Of a stretch of DNA of 64,000 bases, positions 11,851 through 23,699 are shown one piece after another; the first letter of the stretch is position 1, and each line of letters starts with the position of its first letter. The stretch comes from Corythucha ciliata (Eukaryota; Arthropoda; Insecta; Hemiptera; Tingidae), in contig CM075940.1 of NCBI GenBank assembly GCA_038030265.1, positions 28,868,940-28,932,939 of the forward strand, read 5' to 3'. Below the pieces are notes generated by a model, which saw nothing but the letters and a program-made list of their open reading frames with translations, ran no database searches and had not been told where the DNA came from. The translations under genes were made by a program, and so were the position numbers.

Positions 11851-13990
11851 CTTTTCCTCATATTAGCCAAGGCATATTTCCTTATTTTAGCCAAATTACC
11901 GCTATTTACTCACCCTATCCGCCAATTAGCGCTTATGCCAAGTTTAAGCCACGAATTTCTCCATTTTAGCCGCGAATGAGTGCTTTTTGTCAACTTTACT
12001 ATAGCAAATTAGCACTTATATAAAGCGTGTAAAATTTTTCTCAATTTCATCCGGATTTGTGGGGTAGTCTCACCCAATAACCGTAAATTTGCGCTTTTTC
12101 TCAACTTAAGCAGCAAAGTAGCGTTTTTATCCCGTGAATCAACGATGTTTCTTAGCTTTCCTCGAGTTGGCGTTTTCCTCAATTTAGCTGCAAATTAGGG
12201 ATTTTTTCAATTTTTTTTAGCAGCTACTAGGGAATTGGCACTTTACTCAAGTTTAAGCTGAAAATTGGCGTTTTTCTTAACTGTTTTCCTCAATATTAGC
12301 CGCAAAATAGCGGGCTTTTCTAAAATTTTGCCACAAAATTAGCTTTATTGGATCACCAAATACGCTATGGATTAACTATATTTTCTCAGTTTTATCCACG
12401 AATTAGCGCTATTTCTTAATTTTAGCAGCATAGTAGCGTTCTGACCCGTGAATTAGCGAATTTCGTTAATTTTAGCCACGAATTGGCGTATTCCGATAAT
12501 ATAGCTGCAAATTGGCAATTTTTCCATTTTTGACAGTGAATTAACAATTTTTTTCTTAATTTAGGCTGAAAATGAACCTTTCTCTTAACTTTAGCTGGGT
12601 TTTTCACATTTTAGCTCCGCATTAGCAATTTTGTTTTACATTTACCTATAAAGTAGTTTCTTCCCTCAATTCTAGCCGCGAATCAGTGTTTTATTATTAT
12701 TATTATTATTATTATTTTCAGCCATGAATTTGCCGTTTTTCTCAATTTTAGCCACAGAGTTGGCTCTGCGAGCATTTAAATTAGATTTTGACAAACTTCG
12801 TCCGAGAAATGGTGATTTTCATCAATCACAGCCGCGAACTAGCTCTTTTTCTCAATTTTAGCAGCGTAGTAGCGCGTTTCTAACCTGTGAATTCTCGAAT
12901 CTTATCAATTTTAGCCACGAATTGGCGTTTTCTTAAATTTTAGCTGCCTAGTCATTGTTTCCATTTTTAGTAGGGAATAACACTTTTTCCCAATTTGAGC
13001 TAAATACTAGAGTTTTTTCTTTATGCTGGGCTAATAAGATTTTTTTTTTTAAAACTTGCATTGGCATTTTTTCCTTCAATTTTTTTTTGCTATGGATTAG
13101 CGTTTTTGGTTTAGTTTTAGCCTCGAACGTAAGCTACGAATTTGCGTTTTTTCAATTGAAGCTTTTAGCACTTATTGATTTTTCTCAATTTTAGCCGCGA
13201 TTTACCGCTTTTTCTTCATTTTAGTAGCGCAGTAGCGTTTCGATCGCTTACATTGGCGATTTTCCTCCATTATAGCTACGAATTGGTGTGTTCCTCATTT
13301 TCTGCTGAAGATTAGCCATTTTTCCATATCTATAAAAGTAAATTAAAACTTTTTCTCAATTTTACCCGAAAATGAGTGTTTTTATTGATTTTAGCCGCGC
13401 TAATAAGTGATTTTTTAAATGTTAGACGCACGGATTTTTCGATTTTAGCCTGGCACGTGCTATGGATTATTAGAGAGCGCTCTTTTCAGTTTGAGCACCG
13501 AATCTTTCAGAAACTACGGCATTGCGTTTTCTCATTTGTGATTTTATTCATTTTTTTATTCGTGAATTAACGTTTTTCCTAAACATTATCAGGGTATTGG
13601 CGATTTGTCCGAATTTCAGCTGTGAAATAGCGTTTTCTGCTAATTTTGTACAGTGAATTAGCATCTATTCTATTTTTTATATGCGAATGGGCGATTTTAA
13701 GCAATTTCAGTTGTGAATTTGCCATTTTTGCCCAATTTTGTCCCGAATTAACGTTGTTTTTGTCAATACTAGCAGTGATTTTTTTTTTACTTGAACAGCC
13801 TTGAATTTGTTGCGCGTATTTTCAATATTAGCCGCGGGCTTGGCCCAAAAACAACATTTTTGCGTTGATTTCCACAGTTTAGCCGTGGAATGGCGAACGC
13901 GAATCGACGATTTTGTCTCAATTTCGGTCTGGATTCTAGAAGTCATCGATGAGACCAAGAATCAGCGCTTTTTCGCAGTTATAGCCACGA
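11851..13990 (+). repeat. Family A words, longest block
   Basis: This is the longest family A array, about 2.1 kb, almost all in plus orientation, with many GAATTAGCG and TTTTTCTCAATTTTAGCC segments. A (TTA)n microsatellite of about 26 bp interrupts it at 12691-12716. Open frames reported in such arrays are phase accidents of short repeats. Confidence 0.85.
12691..12716. repeat. (TTA)n microsatellite
   Basis: An uninterrupted trinucleotide run inside the family A block. Confidence 0.95.
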
Positions 13991-15960
13991 ATATTAAGCG
14001 CGTTTTGGCCACGACAGCAAGTTGCAAATGACCGATCAGTACATAGTGCGCTTACGCTAACGAATCTTGGGGCGGTGTTTCTGAATTTGAGCCACCAGAA
14101 TAAGACAACCGAGGGCTCAATCGAGTATTCAGTCCACACTCTTTGCTGATATCACTTGTAAAGTTGTAGCGTTATATTCTCCAGGTCGGAAAAGCTTTAA
14201 TTCGCGGCTAAAATAGTTTAAAAACTGTAAATGGCAGCTAAAATTTAGGGAAGCAAACAACTAAAATTTAAACACAGCTGAACAATTAAAATTGAGTGGA
14301 GGACCATACGATACTTCTATTATGTTTCCATTTTTCGCACACGCCCGAAGATGGAACATGGAAGTAATACGATGACCACTCTCATTGTTATAGATTTGAC
14401 TTACATTGCCTTAATACGCAGAGAGAAAAGTCAAGAAATGATCCCTCCCCCCACCACCACACGCTCCCGTCACAACACTTTGACCCAAATAGATCCAAGA
14501 AGGAAAACCAACTTCGACTCGAACTAGCACGGTGTCCTATGTAAATTAGTGTGAGCTTCACCAAACGCAGACAGAATCAATTTACAGACTGCTGTGTTGA
14601 AGTCTACGGGACAGGGCGAGTGTATGCGTGCACTCCCTGTATCTCATTTCCTGGGTTACCTCTTCTCGTATCGCAGAATTTGCTTCAGGTTGGCAATAGT
14701 GGAGGGGAGAATGATGAAAAAATGATCTGTCTTTAATTTTATTTCAATTTTTCTTAAACTGACGATAGAGACCACATGAAATAATTCATACGAAATGGTT
14801 AATTCCCAATTAACGAGGCTCACGACGCTATTTCCAAGTTCAATTATTGCGCCCTCAGGTGCATCAACTTGTCAGTTAAATGAACAAACTAAAATAAAAC
14901 AAACTTTTTCTTAACCAGACAACGGCTTTTCTCAGCTTTCGAACTAATCTTGTTTCACTTCCAAAGCTAGAGCGAGAAAAGATAAGGGTACTTTCTTTAA
15001 ATGCATTGTCAAACTCTCTCTATCAGTAATTCAACTTGGCTGAAGCCTATTACAGATTTCGATGGGAGAAGTAGCACCTTTAAACAATGAGCCCGAAAAT
15101 CCTGTTAAGCGTACTAAGCGATTTTTTTTTGTTTTCGCCTTAAAGGACTGATTTATAGAGACGAAATCTAAAAAAAAGTGGCCACCGTGGAATAATTACG
15201 TTCAACAGATTTCAAAAGTTGGTCATTGCTTTGTCACCAAAACGATTTGTAATTATTTCAAAGGTGAAACCGCAAAAATATTACCTCATCTCTCTATTAA
15301 TTGACAGACCCCCCCACCGTTAATTGGCTAAGTGGAAACAAGGAAAATACCCACCGTTTAATCCCCCATTAAACCTCTACGATAACAAAATAAAGCTGAA
15401 CATGTTTGGTTGGTTTGATTTCATACTGCAATCTCAATGAAAAGTTGGAATTTAGCTCTCTATCAGGGAGAGCAGTTTAAAGTCGATATATCCAGGAAGA
15501 ATTCAAGATCTAAATTGATTATCCAATGAAAAACGTAAAAAAAAGTGTTATTCACCCAGTCAATTTCAAGTCAGATCAACTACTTCGTGCTAAAAGTTTT
15601 CTCATTGGAGAGATATTTATTTCTTCCCATGAAAAAGCCTCCCTGAAAAGTAATTTTAACAGTGCTGCAGGGTGAGCAAATTAATCAGTTTTGGGAGTTG
15701 AGGGGAAAAAAGGTGGTTGTGGTACCGGAGGCCAGTGCCTCGCTGATATTCTCACCTTTTTTTTTTTTCATTCACAAACAATTTGAATCAACTGTCTCAG
15801 TCTCTAAACAAAGGAATAACTCAAAATAATTCTATTAGTGAATTTCAAGGCACACCTTTAAAATAATAATAATAATAATAAAAAAAAACCGCTTCTAGAA
15901 AATCTTCAAACATAAACTGTCATTTATTTCTTTCAACTAAACGTCACGCATATTTTGTTT
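13991..15960. other. Mostly unique AT-rich spacer
   Basis: A few reverse family A words occur at 14190-14290. At 14318-14372 there is a small imperfect foldback carrying GGAACATGGAAGTA, a motif that recurs at 45650, 56379 and 62930. An (AAT)n microsatellite lies at about 15860-15880. No gene is recognised. Confidence 0.5.
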
Positions 15961-15984
15961 TATGTTGGTAAAGATGAGGGGGCG

Positions 15985-16620
15985 GGGGTCAGTGGCGGAT
16001 CCCTTGGAGTCACGCGGTCAAGGACTTCAAGCGTCCTTAAAATGGCTAAGCTGACAATTATTGAAGCCCTGAAAATGGCTGGATCAACCATTCGCGCGAC
16101 ACAAATAACCAAACTGGGAATTCGCGTGCCAAAAATGGCCAATACTGTCTAATCGCGGCTTTGGCTGGACGGACACTGAATTTGCACTCCAAAAACGGCT
16201 AAACTGACTATTAGTGCCCTGAAAATGCCTAAACAGATGATTGCTGACCTGAAAAGTTCGAAATCAACCATTCGGGTTCAACGAATAGCCAAACTGACCC
16301 ATAGTCGTGCCTTTGGCGTGACACGACTATTTACGCCCCCAAAAGAAAGATGCAAAACTGCCGATTCTCGCCTTGGAAATTCGCCAAACCGACTGGCGGT
16401 TCGCGGTCTAAAAATGGCAGAACTGACTTTACGAGCCCCGTATCCACGCCCTATAAATATCTGAACAGGTGATTCCTGCCCCAAAATTCGTGCGTAATAG
16501 AATGGCTAAACATGCAATCCCTTTTGTAAAAATGCCGAATCCCGCTTTAAAAACGGCAAAACTGACCATTCGAACTCTAAAATGGCAAAACTGACGATCC
16601 TTTCACTAAAAATGATCGCC
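15985..16620 (+). repeat. Degenerate ~31-33 bp tandem words, family C
   Basis: Units carry AAAATGGCTAAACTGAC followed by ATTCGCGCCCT. Adjacent units from about 16040 measure roughly 33, 31 and 30 bp. The same word builds 33060-33660 and its duplicate 49500-50090. Confidence 0.8.
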
Positions 16621-16799
16621 CTGGCTTATATTAAATGGGCAGTGGGGCAGCTCATTGCAGTGGCGGCCTTATGCCCCTTTTACACGAGTAAGTTTTTTGA
16701 ACAAAGTAGCCATTCTGAAAAAAAATTGATAGATGTTCCCAAAATAGTCTGTTCATGATCAGATCAGGCCTAAAAGGGGCTTCAGACATTTGGCGTATG

Positions 16800-17460
16800 T
16801 TTGGAGCCGCGCATTAGCGTTTTTTCCCACGCTTCACTTCTGAAATCGGTGAATTAGCGATTTGTCTCCATTTTAGCCGCGAATTAGCAATTTGTCTTGC
16901 AATACATTTACATTTTTCCTTATTTTAGCCGCTAACAAGCGATTATACCCATTAATTAGCGCTATATTTTCCAATTTTAACCACGAAATTTCCTCCGGAG
17001 ACCGCGACTTGCCATTTACTGAATTTTCTTCAGTGAAATAGAAAATGTTCTTATCTTAACCCTATGAAAATAGCAATTTTTCTTTCGTTTTACCTAATTT
17101 TAGCCTCCTAGCGAGACGTCAATGAGAGTTGTGTTTCCCAATTTTCACTGCGAATTAATGCTTTTTCCAAATTTTATCCACGAATTAGCACACTTTCCTC
17201 ATTTAGCTGTGGATCAGCGATTTTATTCACTTTCCGTTTAGTTTTAAAGTTACCTTCAAACCCCGCGAATTAGCATTTTATAAATTTTAACCGCAAAATT
17301 AGCGTTTTTCCACGCGTGAGCGTTTCATCTCAATGCGAATTTTATCGGTGAATTAGCGATTTTCCCCCATTTTATGGGAATTAGCGCTTTTCTCCACTTT
17401 AGCCGTTCGTGATTTTAGCCGCTACAGAGCAATTTCCCCCAATTTCATCCGTGAATTAAC
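16800..17460 (+). repeat. Family A words
   Basis: Units such as GAATTAGCGATTTGTCTCC and TTTTAGCCGCGAATTAGC occur at about 30-bp spacing. They stop abruptly where a GC-richer segment begins. Confidence 0.75.
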
Positions 17461-17475
17461 AGACAGGGAATTAAC

Positions 17476-17860
17476 GGACAGGGTGGCCGCCATGTTGTCG
17501 GAAGGGACTGTCAGCGGTCGGCGGAAGACATTTTTATACCGTCTCCGCGGTCCGTCGAGCTCCGCGCAAGCGCAGGAGACAGGAATGTTCATAGGAACTA
17601 CTTACGCAGACGATGTTCATCCCATCAATCATTTCAACACCCGAGCACAACACAATAATATCGCGCACAAAGTTTTAATTTTGGAAGAAAAGAAAAAAAC
17701 ACCATCAACAAGATGTGAGAGGTTTCAGATCACAGAGATTTTCATTAAGAAGGTTGTGATTCCGTCCACCATGGAGACCGCTTCATATGAACTCTCTTGC
17801 CGACTCCGCCAGCTCCTCCACTGGTTTTTCTGCCTTCCGCACTCGTTCCACCCCATGTGA
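17476..17860 (+). CDS. Unrecognised ORF in a CpG-rich patch
   Basis: An open frame of about 122 codons begins at an ATG in a strong Kozak-like context (GCCGCCATGT) and ends at a TGA near 17858. The first 100 bp are much richer in CpG than the surroundings and include GGCCGCCATGTTG (YY1-like in reverse) and CGCGCAAGCGCAGG (NRF1-like). The protein has no recognised domain and becomes low-complexity in the middle. It could be a 5' exon or promoter of an unseen transcript, part of the SINE-flanking repeat, or chance. The SINE begins about 30 bp downstream. Confidence 0.2.
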
Positions 17861-17888
17861 CTCCTGCTTAAGGCGGCCTTAAGTTAAT

Positions 17889-18155
17889 GATGGTCTCTGT
17901 GGCTCGCCTCGATGGATACAATGCTCGCTTCGCAACCCAGCGGGCCTGGGTTCAAATCCAGCCATTGCCCGTTACACTATAAGGCTGCGGCGAGCTGTGA
18001 CACGGCACACTCGGCTTCATGTAGGCGTTCCCGGCGATGTGCGTTCAACAAACCGCGCACCGACCGAAACACCCGCGTAGTACGGGTGAGAAGTGCACAG
18101 TTAGATCTGGTTATGGCGTAGGAGCCCAAGGGAGGCTTAGGCGCTTTCAAGGTCT
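17889..18155 (+). mobile_element. tRNA-derived SINE, plus-strand copy
   Basis: The head reads like a degenerate tRNA: an A-box region around GATGGATACAATGC, a CTTCGCA anticodon-type loop (TCG, arginine type) and a B-box GGGTTCAAATCC. Downstream text including AAGGCTGCGGCGAGCTGTGA and AAGTGCACAGTTAG matches the minus-strand copy at 23311-23585. The tail has diverged after about 18110, and I did not find its target duplication. The tRNA stems do not pair properly, so this is a retroposon and not a tRNA gene. Confidence 0.85.
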
Positions 18156-18179
18156 CTGAATACGTGCATGAATGTTTAT

Positions 18180-18860
18180 GTTTTCAAAGTGTTTCGATTT
18201 GAGCTGGACACAATTGAAAACTTGCAATTTAGTGGATATTTATTTATTTAGCCTCGAAACCTGCAATTTCATTTGGTATTTTTGATGTAATTTTGAGGCT
18301 GCTCATCAAGCTTTGAGCTCTTGAGCGACTGGGGTTCACGGACACTAAAAAAAAAATCTCGAAACTTGCAATATCGCCGAAGTCAAAGAGCCAAAAATTT
18401 GCATTTTCGCGGGAATTTAAGACCTGAAAGTTACAGTGCTGTGAATACTTTCAATTTCAGGAAACTTCTAAATTCTTAATTTGTCAGGAGGCTTTCGGGG
18501 CCGGATTCCCTCGTAGTTCCGTCGACACAAAAAAGGCCCCGAAAATTGTAAATTTACTCAAATTAAGATCAGAAACTTGCAATTTCGCATAAATTAAGAC
18601 ACGGAACTGTCAATTTCGAGAATATTGAGCCACACAATTTGTAAGATCGCTCAAATTTGGAAACTCAAGCAAACAAGCTCACAAATATTCAAATCCAAGT
18701 ATTGCAATTACACGGTCATTTTGCCCAGGGGAGGATCCACGCCCACTAAAGAAAAGGCCCAGAAACTTGCAATATAGCGAAAACAAAGACCAGAAACTTG
18801 CAATTCCACGAATATTCAGCAAGGAAACTTTCAATTCCGCGGATCTTTAGCCAGTAGCGT
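18180..18860 (-). repeat. Family B words
   Basis: Units read GAAACTTGCAATTTCGC and are spaced by about 31 bp, separated by short GC-rich inserts that include GACACTAAAAAAA and GGGGTTCACGG. Confidence 0.75.
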
Positions 18861-19160
18861 ACCGAGGTTGGGGGTTCGGGGCCCTATCAGAGGGGGCCCC
18901 GAAAAACTTAAAGATGAGAAAATGAGGAGTCTTGGTATTCGGTTGTACAGCGATTTGGTTTCTTTCGAAAAATCCGACCTGGAAATAGAAAGCTACGGGG
19001 GTGATCTCGGAATGTTCTATTCTGAAGCCTCAAACTGAGAAAATTTGCGCCTTCTGGAGGCAGCTTCGCGGCGAAAATAGAGAAAATACGCTGATCTCCT
19101 CAGTTATTGAGAAGGAACACTAATGTACTTTTTTGGGGGCAAGTACGTGTCAAAAAGCTT
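18861..19160. other. Spacer with possible hAT-like edge
   Basis: The text CAGTAGCGTACCGAGG near 18852, followed by a GGGGGCCCC segment, resembles a hAT-type terminal repeat. The candidate end GGCTACGCCACTG at 20268-20280 does not share an 8-bp target duplication with it. Confidence 0.35.
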
Positions 19161-20560
19161 GGGAAAAGGGCTAATATTCATAGGTAATACTAATACATTG
19201 AAAAAGCGCTCATTCGTGGTGCATATGAATATAGAGGCCATTTTACGGCTAAAATGTAGAAAAATGTAGTTGTTGGGCTAAGCCCATTGCTAAAATGGAA
19301 AAAGTGCTAATTCAAGGCGATTCAATTAAAAAAAAAATGTCGGCTAAAATTAAAGAAAAAACGAATTTGGGGCTAAAATTTATAAGATGGCAAAGTCGCA
19401 AATTAAATTACGAAAACTCGCCCATTCAGGGATGAAAAAGAGAAATGACGTAAATTCACAGCTTTTGATAAAAGAAAACAAAAAAAAAAACAAACTCTTA
19501 TTCACGGCATACATTTGGAAAAATCGCTATAATTAGCGGCTAAAATTAAAAACCCGGACAAGCCATTCACGATAGAGCCCAAATTCTACCGCGAAATCAC
19601 ATGACATCGGAGTTCCAAATCTGCGAAATTGCAAATTTTGGGTCACAAAATGCACGAAATTGTAATTTTCTGTTCTTCATGTGCGTGAAATTGCAAGTCT
19701 CGGTGCTTGATTTTCAGTGAACCCGCAGGCACAAAACAACAACGACAGCGAAAAGTGTTACTGGCGAGCTGCAACAAAATGTAGCGTTTTCTCAATTACA
19801 GCCCCGTATTGGCATTTTATCACAGCTCAATTCAAATTCAATAGCACTAATTCAGGACTAAAATTGAAAAAAAAGGGCTCATTCCAGCTAAAAATTGGCA
19901 CTTTTTCTCAATTTTAGCGCCGATTTAACGTTATATGTTCCAACACCAGCAGCAGCTGTGAATTAGCGATTTATCTCATTTTTCACTACAAATGCGCTTT
20001 GATTCCATTCTAGCCGCTAATTATCGTTGCGTTTAGTCCTCATTCCAGCCGTGAATTAGTGCGACTTTGCAAAAAATGACCATTTTTTCGCCATTTTCAA
20101 ATAAATTTCTCGTTTTTCAAGGTCACGTTGTTCAGCTTTAATGCCAATCAGTCATTTTGAATTGGCGAATTCACGGTTTCCGAAATCGAACAAACGGTTT
20201 CGAATAAAGACCAGTTGAAGATGAATGCGGGCAGCCGCTCATTCTTGCCTTTTCCAGGCTACTTCTAGGCTACGCCACTGAATAATCGCAGCTAAAATAG
20301 AGTAAACGCCAATTCGTGGTTTTTGAAGGCAACTTCGTAGTTAGAAGTAAAGAAAATCTCTAATTTGCGGCTAAAATGGAGAAAAACTCTAATTCAGGGC
20401 CAAAATTTAAGCGCTTATTCATGGCTAAATGTGAAAAAAACCTCTAATTCACTTCGAAAATTTTACAAAACCGCTAATTCTAACTAATCTAGAAAACGCG
20501 CGGACAAACGCCAATTCACGGTCAAAATTGAGAAAAGTCGCTGCTAAAATAGAATTTGCT
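19161..20560. repeat. Families A and B intermixed
   Basis: Reverse family A words fill about 19200-19560, family B words 19570-19720, plus-oriented family A words 19790-20060, and reverse ones 20280-20560. Orientation therefore changes several times within 1.4 kb. No coding sequence is recognised. Confidence 0.7.
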
Positions 20561-21035
20561 AAAAAGAAGAATAGAATTTGCTAAGAGCTCGTCGGTGAAA
20601 TGATTTTTTGTGATAGCCAATATCCTAACGCACTGTAATTCTCCTAATACGACAACAACATTTAGATCAAACCACGTGGACATTTTTTTTCCAGTGCCAA
20701 GCTCCTAGCCCATCATATTCTAGTACGTCCTTCTTGACAAGGTTTGGCCACCAATGATCAGGAGAATAGAATTTGGATGGAGCTCGTCGACAATGGAATT
20801 CGAGGTGGAAGCCGAAGCCATGGACCAATCCACTTGGGAACATTCTTTTCCAGTGACATGCTCCTAGCTCATTATGTTTTCCTAATACGAAAGATAGAAA
20901 ATCGCCGCATTTCACTTGAAAAAAGGGACAAACTCGTCGTTATTGATAAGGTTTGGCCACTAGAATGTGCACTGAGCTCGCCGACAGTGGAATTTTAGCT
21001 GGAAGCCGAAGCTCCTAGCACAATATAATTATTAT
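20561..21035. repeat. Satellite-like repeat of ~165-200 bp
   Basis: Degenerate units include AGGAGAATAGAATTTG, GAGCTCGTCGAC, CTCCTAGCTCATTAT and CGCCGCATTTCACTTG. The same unit occurs at 33690-34330 and 34840-35020 and in their duplicates in unit 2. Confidence 0.75.
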
Positions 21036-21590
21036 CCTATCGAGGACCGTCAAGCTACAAAGTAGGACCGACCTTCCTAAAGAACGACCTCTGGTCCATC
21101 GTAAATAGGGGCGCGCGCAGGACGGGACTGGACAGGAAACGAAAAGTCCCGTCCCGTCCCGCATTTTTTGGCCCCTCGTCCCGTCTAGCGTCCCATCCCG
21201 CACACTTAAGTCCCGCCCCGCGCGGGATTTTCCGCATGCACCGTGGGACAAAAAAGAACATTATCAAATACCCCCCTCCTCCGCCACCAGATATTTTGAA
21301 GTCATTTTCGGGCGGTTTGACCAATGGACATCACTGGGGGGGGGGGGTATCCCTTGTCCGTTGGCGAATGCAGAAAATTGATGTAGGTGGAAGAGAATTT
21401 CGACAGAAATGACAATATGGTCCCACTCCTCAATACCAGGACGGGGGAAACCACGAGATTTTCTTCGTGTTTCTGTTTTTTTCTGTAACTCGAAAGATAC
21501 AGGTTCCACACAGTGGCGGAACAACATCTATCTCGTGGCCCGTGGTGGAAAATCTCTAGGAGGCCCTTTAGTCTCTAATTAACTGGAAAT
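21036..21590. other. GC-rich spacer with short CCCGT tandem
   Basis: Around 21148-21225 GTCCCGTCCCG words repeat. At 21513 CAGTGGCGGAACAACA resembles a hAT-type left end also seen at about 11697. A G run lies near 21338. No gene is recognised. Confidence 0.45.
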
Positions 21591-22400
21591 ATCTCAATTT
21601 AATCCGCGAATTAGCTTATTTTCTCATTTTTAGCAGTGAATTGGCGCTTTTTATAAGCTCTTAGCCGTGATGTTGCCTCAATAGCCCGCAAATTAGGTAG
21701 CGTTTGATTGCTTTTTCCCAATTTTATCCGCAAATAAGCAATTTTTCTAAATTTAAGCTATGAATTGGCGTTTTTCTCCATTTTTAACACCAATTCGTGT
21801 TTTCGTCTATTTATTACCCGCGAATCAGCGTTTCTTCTCAATTTTATTCCCAAAGTTCCCCAAGAATTTGCTAGTTGGCGTTTTCTCAATTTCAACTGTG
21901 AATTAGCCTTTTTACCCTCAATTTGAGCAGTGAATGAGCACATTTCTTAATTTTAGCTACGAATCGTAGCGCTTTTTCTCGATTTTATCCGTAAAATTGA
22001 AATTTGTCATACCTTAGTTGTGAATTAAAGTTTTCCCTCCACTTTTAGAGACGAATTCTCGTTTTTCTTTATTTCATGCCGTAAATCAGCGCTTTTTCTC
22101 AATTTCAGTCCCAGCCCCGACAATCCGTGATTTGGCGTTTCATGTTAATTCGCGTTTTTTCTCAATTTTTAAAGCTGTCAAATAGTAACACTTTATCTTA
22201 TTCGCGTGTTTCTCTATTTTTAGACTCAAATTAGCGTGTTCATTGTTTTTTAAGACGCGAATTCGCGTTTTTTTTTCTTTTTCATTCTTGAATTAATGCT
22301 TTTGTCCGTTTTAGCTGCGTCAATTAGCGCTTTTTCCTAATTTAAGTCCTGATTTTGCCCTAACAATTCGTGATTTTGCGTTGTCATACTTGAGCTCACG
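21591..22400 (+). repeat. Family A words
   Basis: Plus-oriented words such as GAATTAGCTTATTTTCTC and TTTTAGCAGTGAATTGGC have a period close to 30 bp. Confidence 0.8.
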
Positions 22401-23298
22401 GCGACCTACTAATATAGCCATTGTGGAAAAGAAGAGCTTATAGGGAAGAGATTTTCCTCCCCAAGTGACCCCACCTCCAACCAAAAACTTATTCATTCAA
22501 GTAATAATAATGTTTTATTTTAAAAGTTTGTCATAATTTAATTGGTACGACGTTTATTATCAAGGAGAGCATTGCAGCGTGTAATTAAATTAATTTAATT
22601 TTATTGAAAATAAATGTATTTAAATCAATTAAATTATTAACTCGTCATCGGGATTACACGATTTGTTGAATAATTTTGGTTCAGAACGAAAACCAATTAA
22701 TACGACACGTGGAAGTTTTCTCACGGGTCAAACAATAGCTCGGATTTAAAAAAAAAAATGTATATAAATTCCCGGGAGATTCAATAAGAATTGGCGGAAT
22801 CTAGTTGGAAAGGTGGAACTATTTTCAATACTAAACGACATATATGACAATGGAGGAGGATAAAGTGGTCGAGCCATTCTCGATGGTGGATCGATTTAGT
22901 TTAGTCTCATGAGAATCATGCCCTAAAATAACTTTGATGGAGTGAGCAGTAAACTTAAGCCCCGACCCTCCGCCCTCCCACCTTCTAGGGTATTGAAATC
23001 ACAGTGAGGGATCTTCTTTGATAGGTCTTAGAGCTATTGAAGCATGAAAATATAATGACAGTTTCTTAAAATTTTCAGTCATATTTTCAGTCAGCAAAGG
23101 CGATCAATGTAATCTCTTTTGGGAGAAAATTTACTAATACTGAATTACATTACTTAATATTCTTAAGATTATAATTGGCTCTTAGATGAATTGATGATTG
23201 GGTATAGGGGTGGAGTTGGGAATCGATTAAACAAGAAAGAAAGAAAATTCTGACCAGCTTTCTGCACTTATCGAGGATCTCAATATAGAAGGACTGTT
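22401..23298. other. Unique AT-rich spacer
   Basis: Strongly AT-rich, especially 22500-22640, where ATTTAATT words repeat. No gene or element is recognised. Confidence 0.5.
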
Positions 23299-23310
23299 GT
23301 ACTACTTTAT
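23299..23310. repeat. SINE target-site duplication, left
   Basis: GTACTACTTTAT, repeated exactly at 23586-23597 on the other side of the SINE. Confidence 0.9.
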
Positions 23311-23585
23311 TTATTTATTTTTTTTTCGGAGGTGGCCTTCCCCGGCCAAGCCGAGTCCGGAGAAAGACGCCAAGGCCACAAGTGAGCTCCTAACTGTGCA
23401 CTTCACACCGTTTCGGCCGGTGCGCGGTTTGTTGAACGCACACCGCCGGTAACGCCCGCACGAAGCCGCGAGTGTCGTGTCACAGCTCGCCGCAGCCTTA
23501 TAGTGTAAGTGGGCAATGGCTGGATTCGAACCCAGGCCCGCTGGGTTGCGAAGCGAGCGTTGTATCCATTACACCATCGAGACAC
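23311..23585 (-). mobile_element. tRNA-derived SINE, minus-strand copy with target duplication
   Basis: Read on the minus strand, the element starts with a tRNA-like head (TGGTGTAATGGATACAACGC, then a perfect B-box GGTTCGAATCC), continues into a GC-rich body and ends in an A-rich tail of AATAAATAAATAA type. The flanks GTACTACTTTAT at 23299-23310 and 23586-23597 form a perfect 12-bp target duplication, the hallmark of LINE-mediated retroposition. The anticodon loop CTTCGCA would be TCG, but the anticodon stem does not pair. It is the better preserved of the two copies here. Confidence 0.93.
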
Positions 23586-23699
23586 GTACTACTTTATGGT
23601 TTTTAGTCCTGTGTAATGCTGAAAAGGACTCTAAAAGGGACTACTTTCGAAAAACTGTTGTACTTTGCCCCTTGAAAACGAGTGAAAAAATATAATAAT

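Noticed and set aside
18852..20280. hAT element from CAGTAGCGTACC to GGCTACGCCACTG
   Set aside because: The ends look compatible, but the flanking 8-mers do not match and the interior is ordinary family A and B words.
23510..23585. Functional tRNA-Arg gene
   Set aside because: The boxes are good, but the anticodon and T stems do not pair and the segment is fused to a SINE body with a target duplication.
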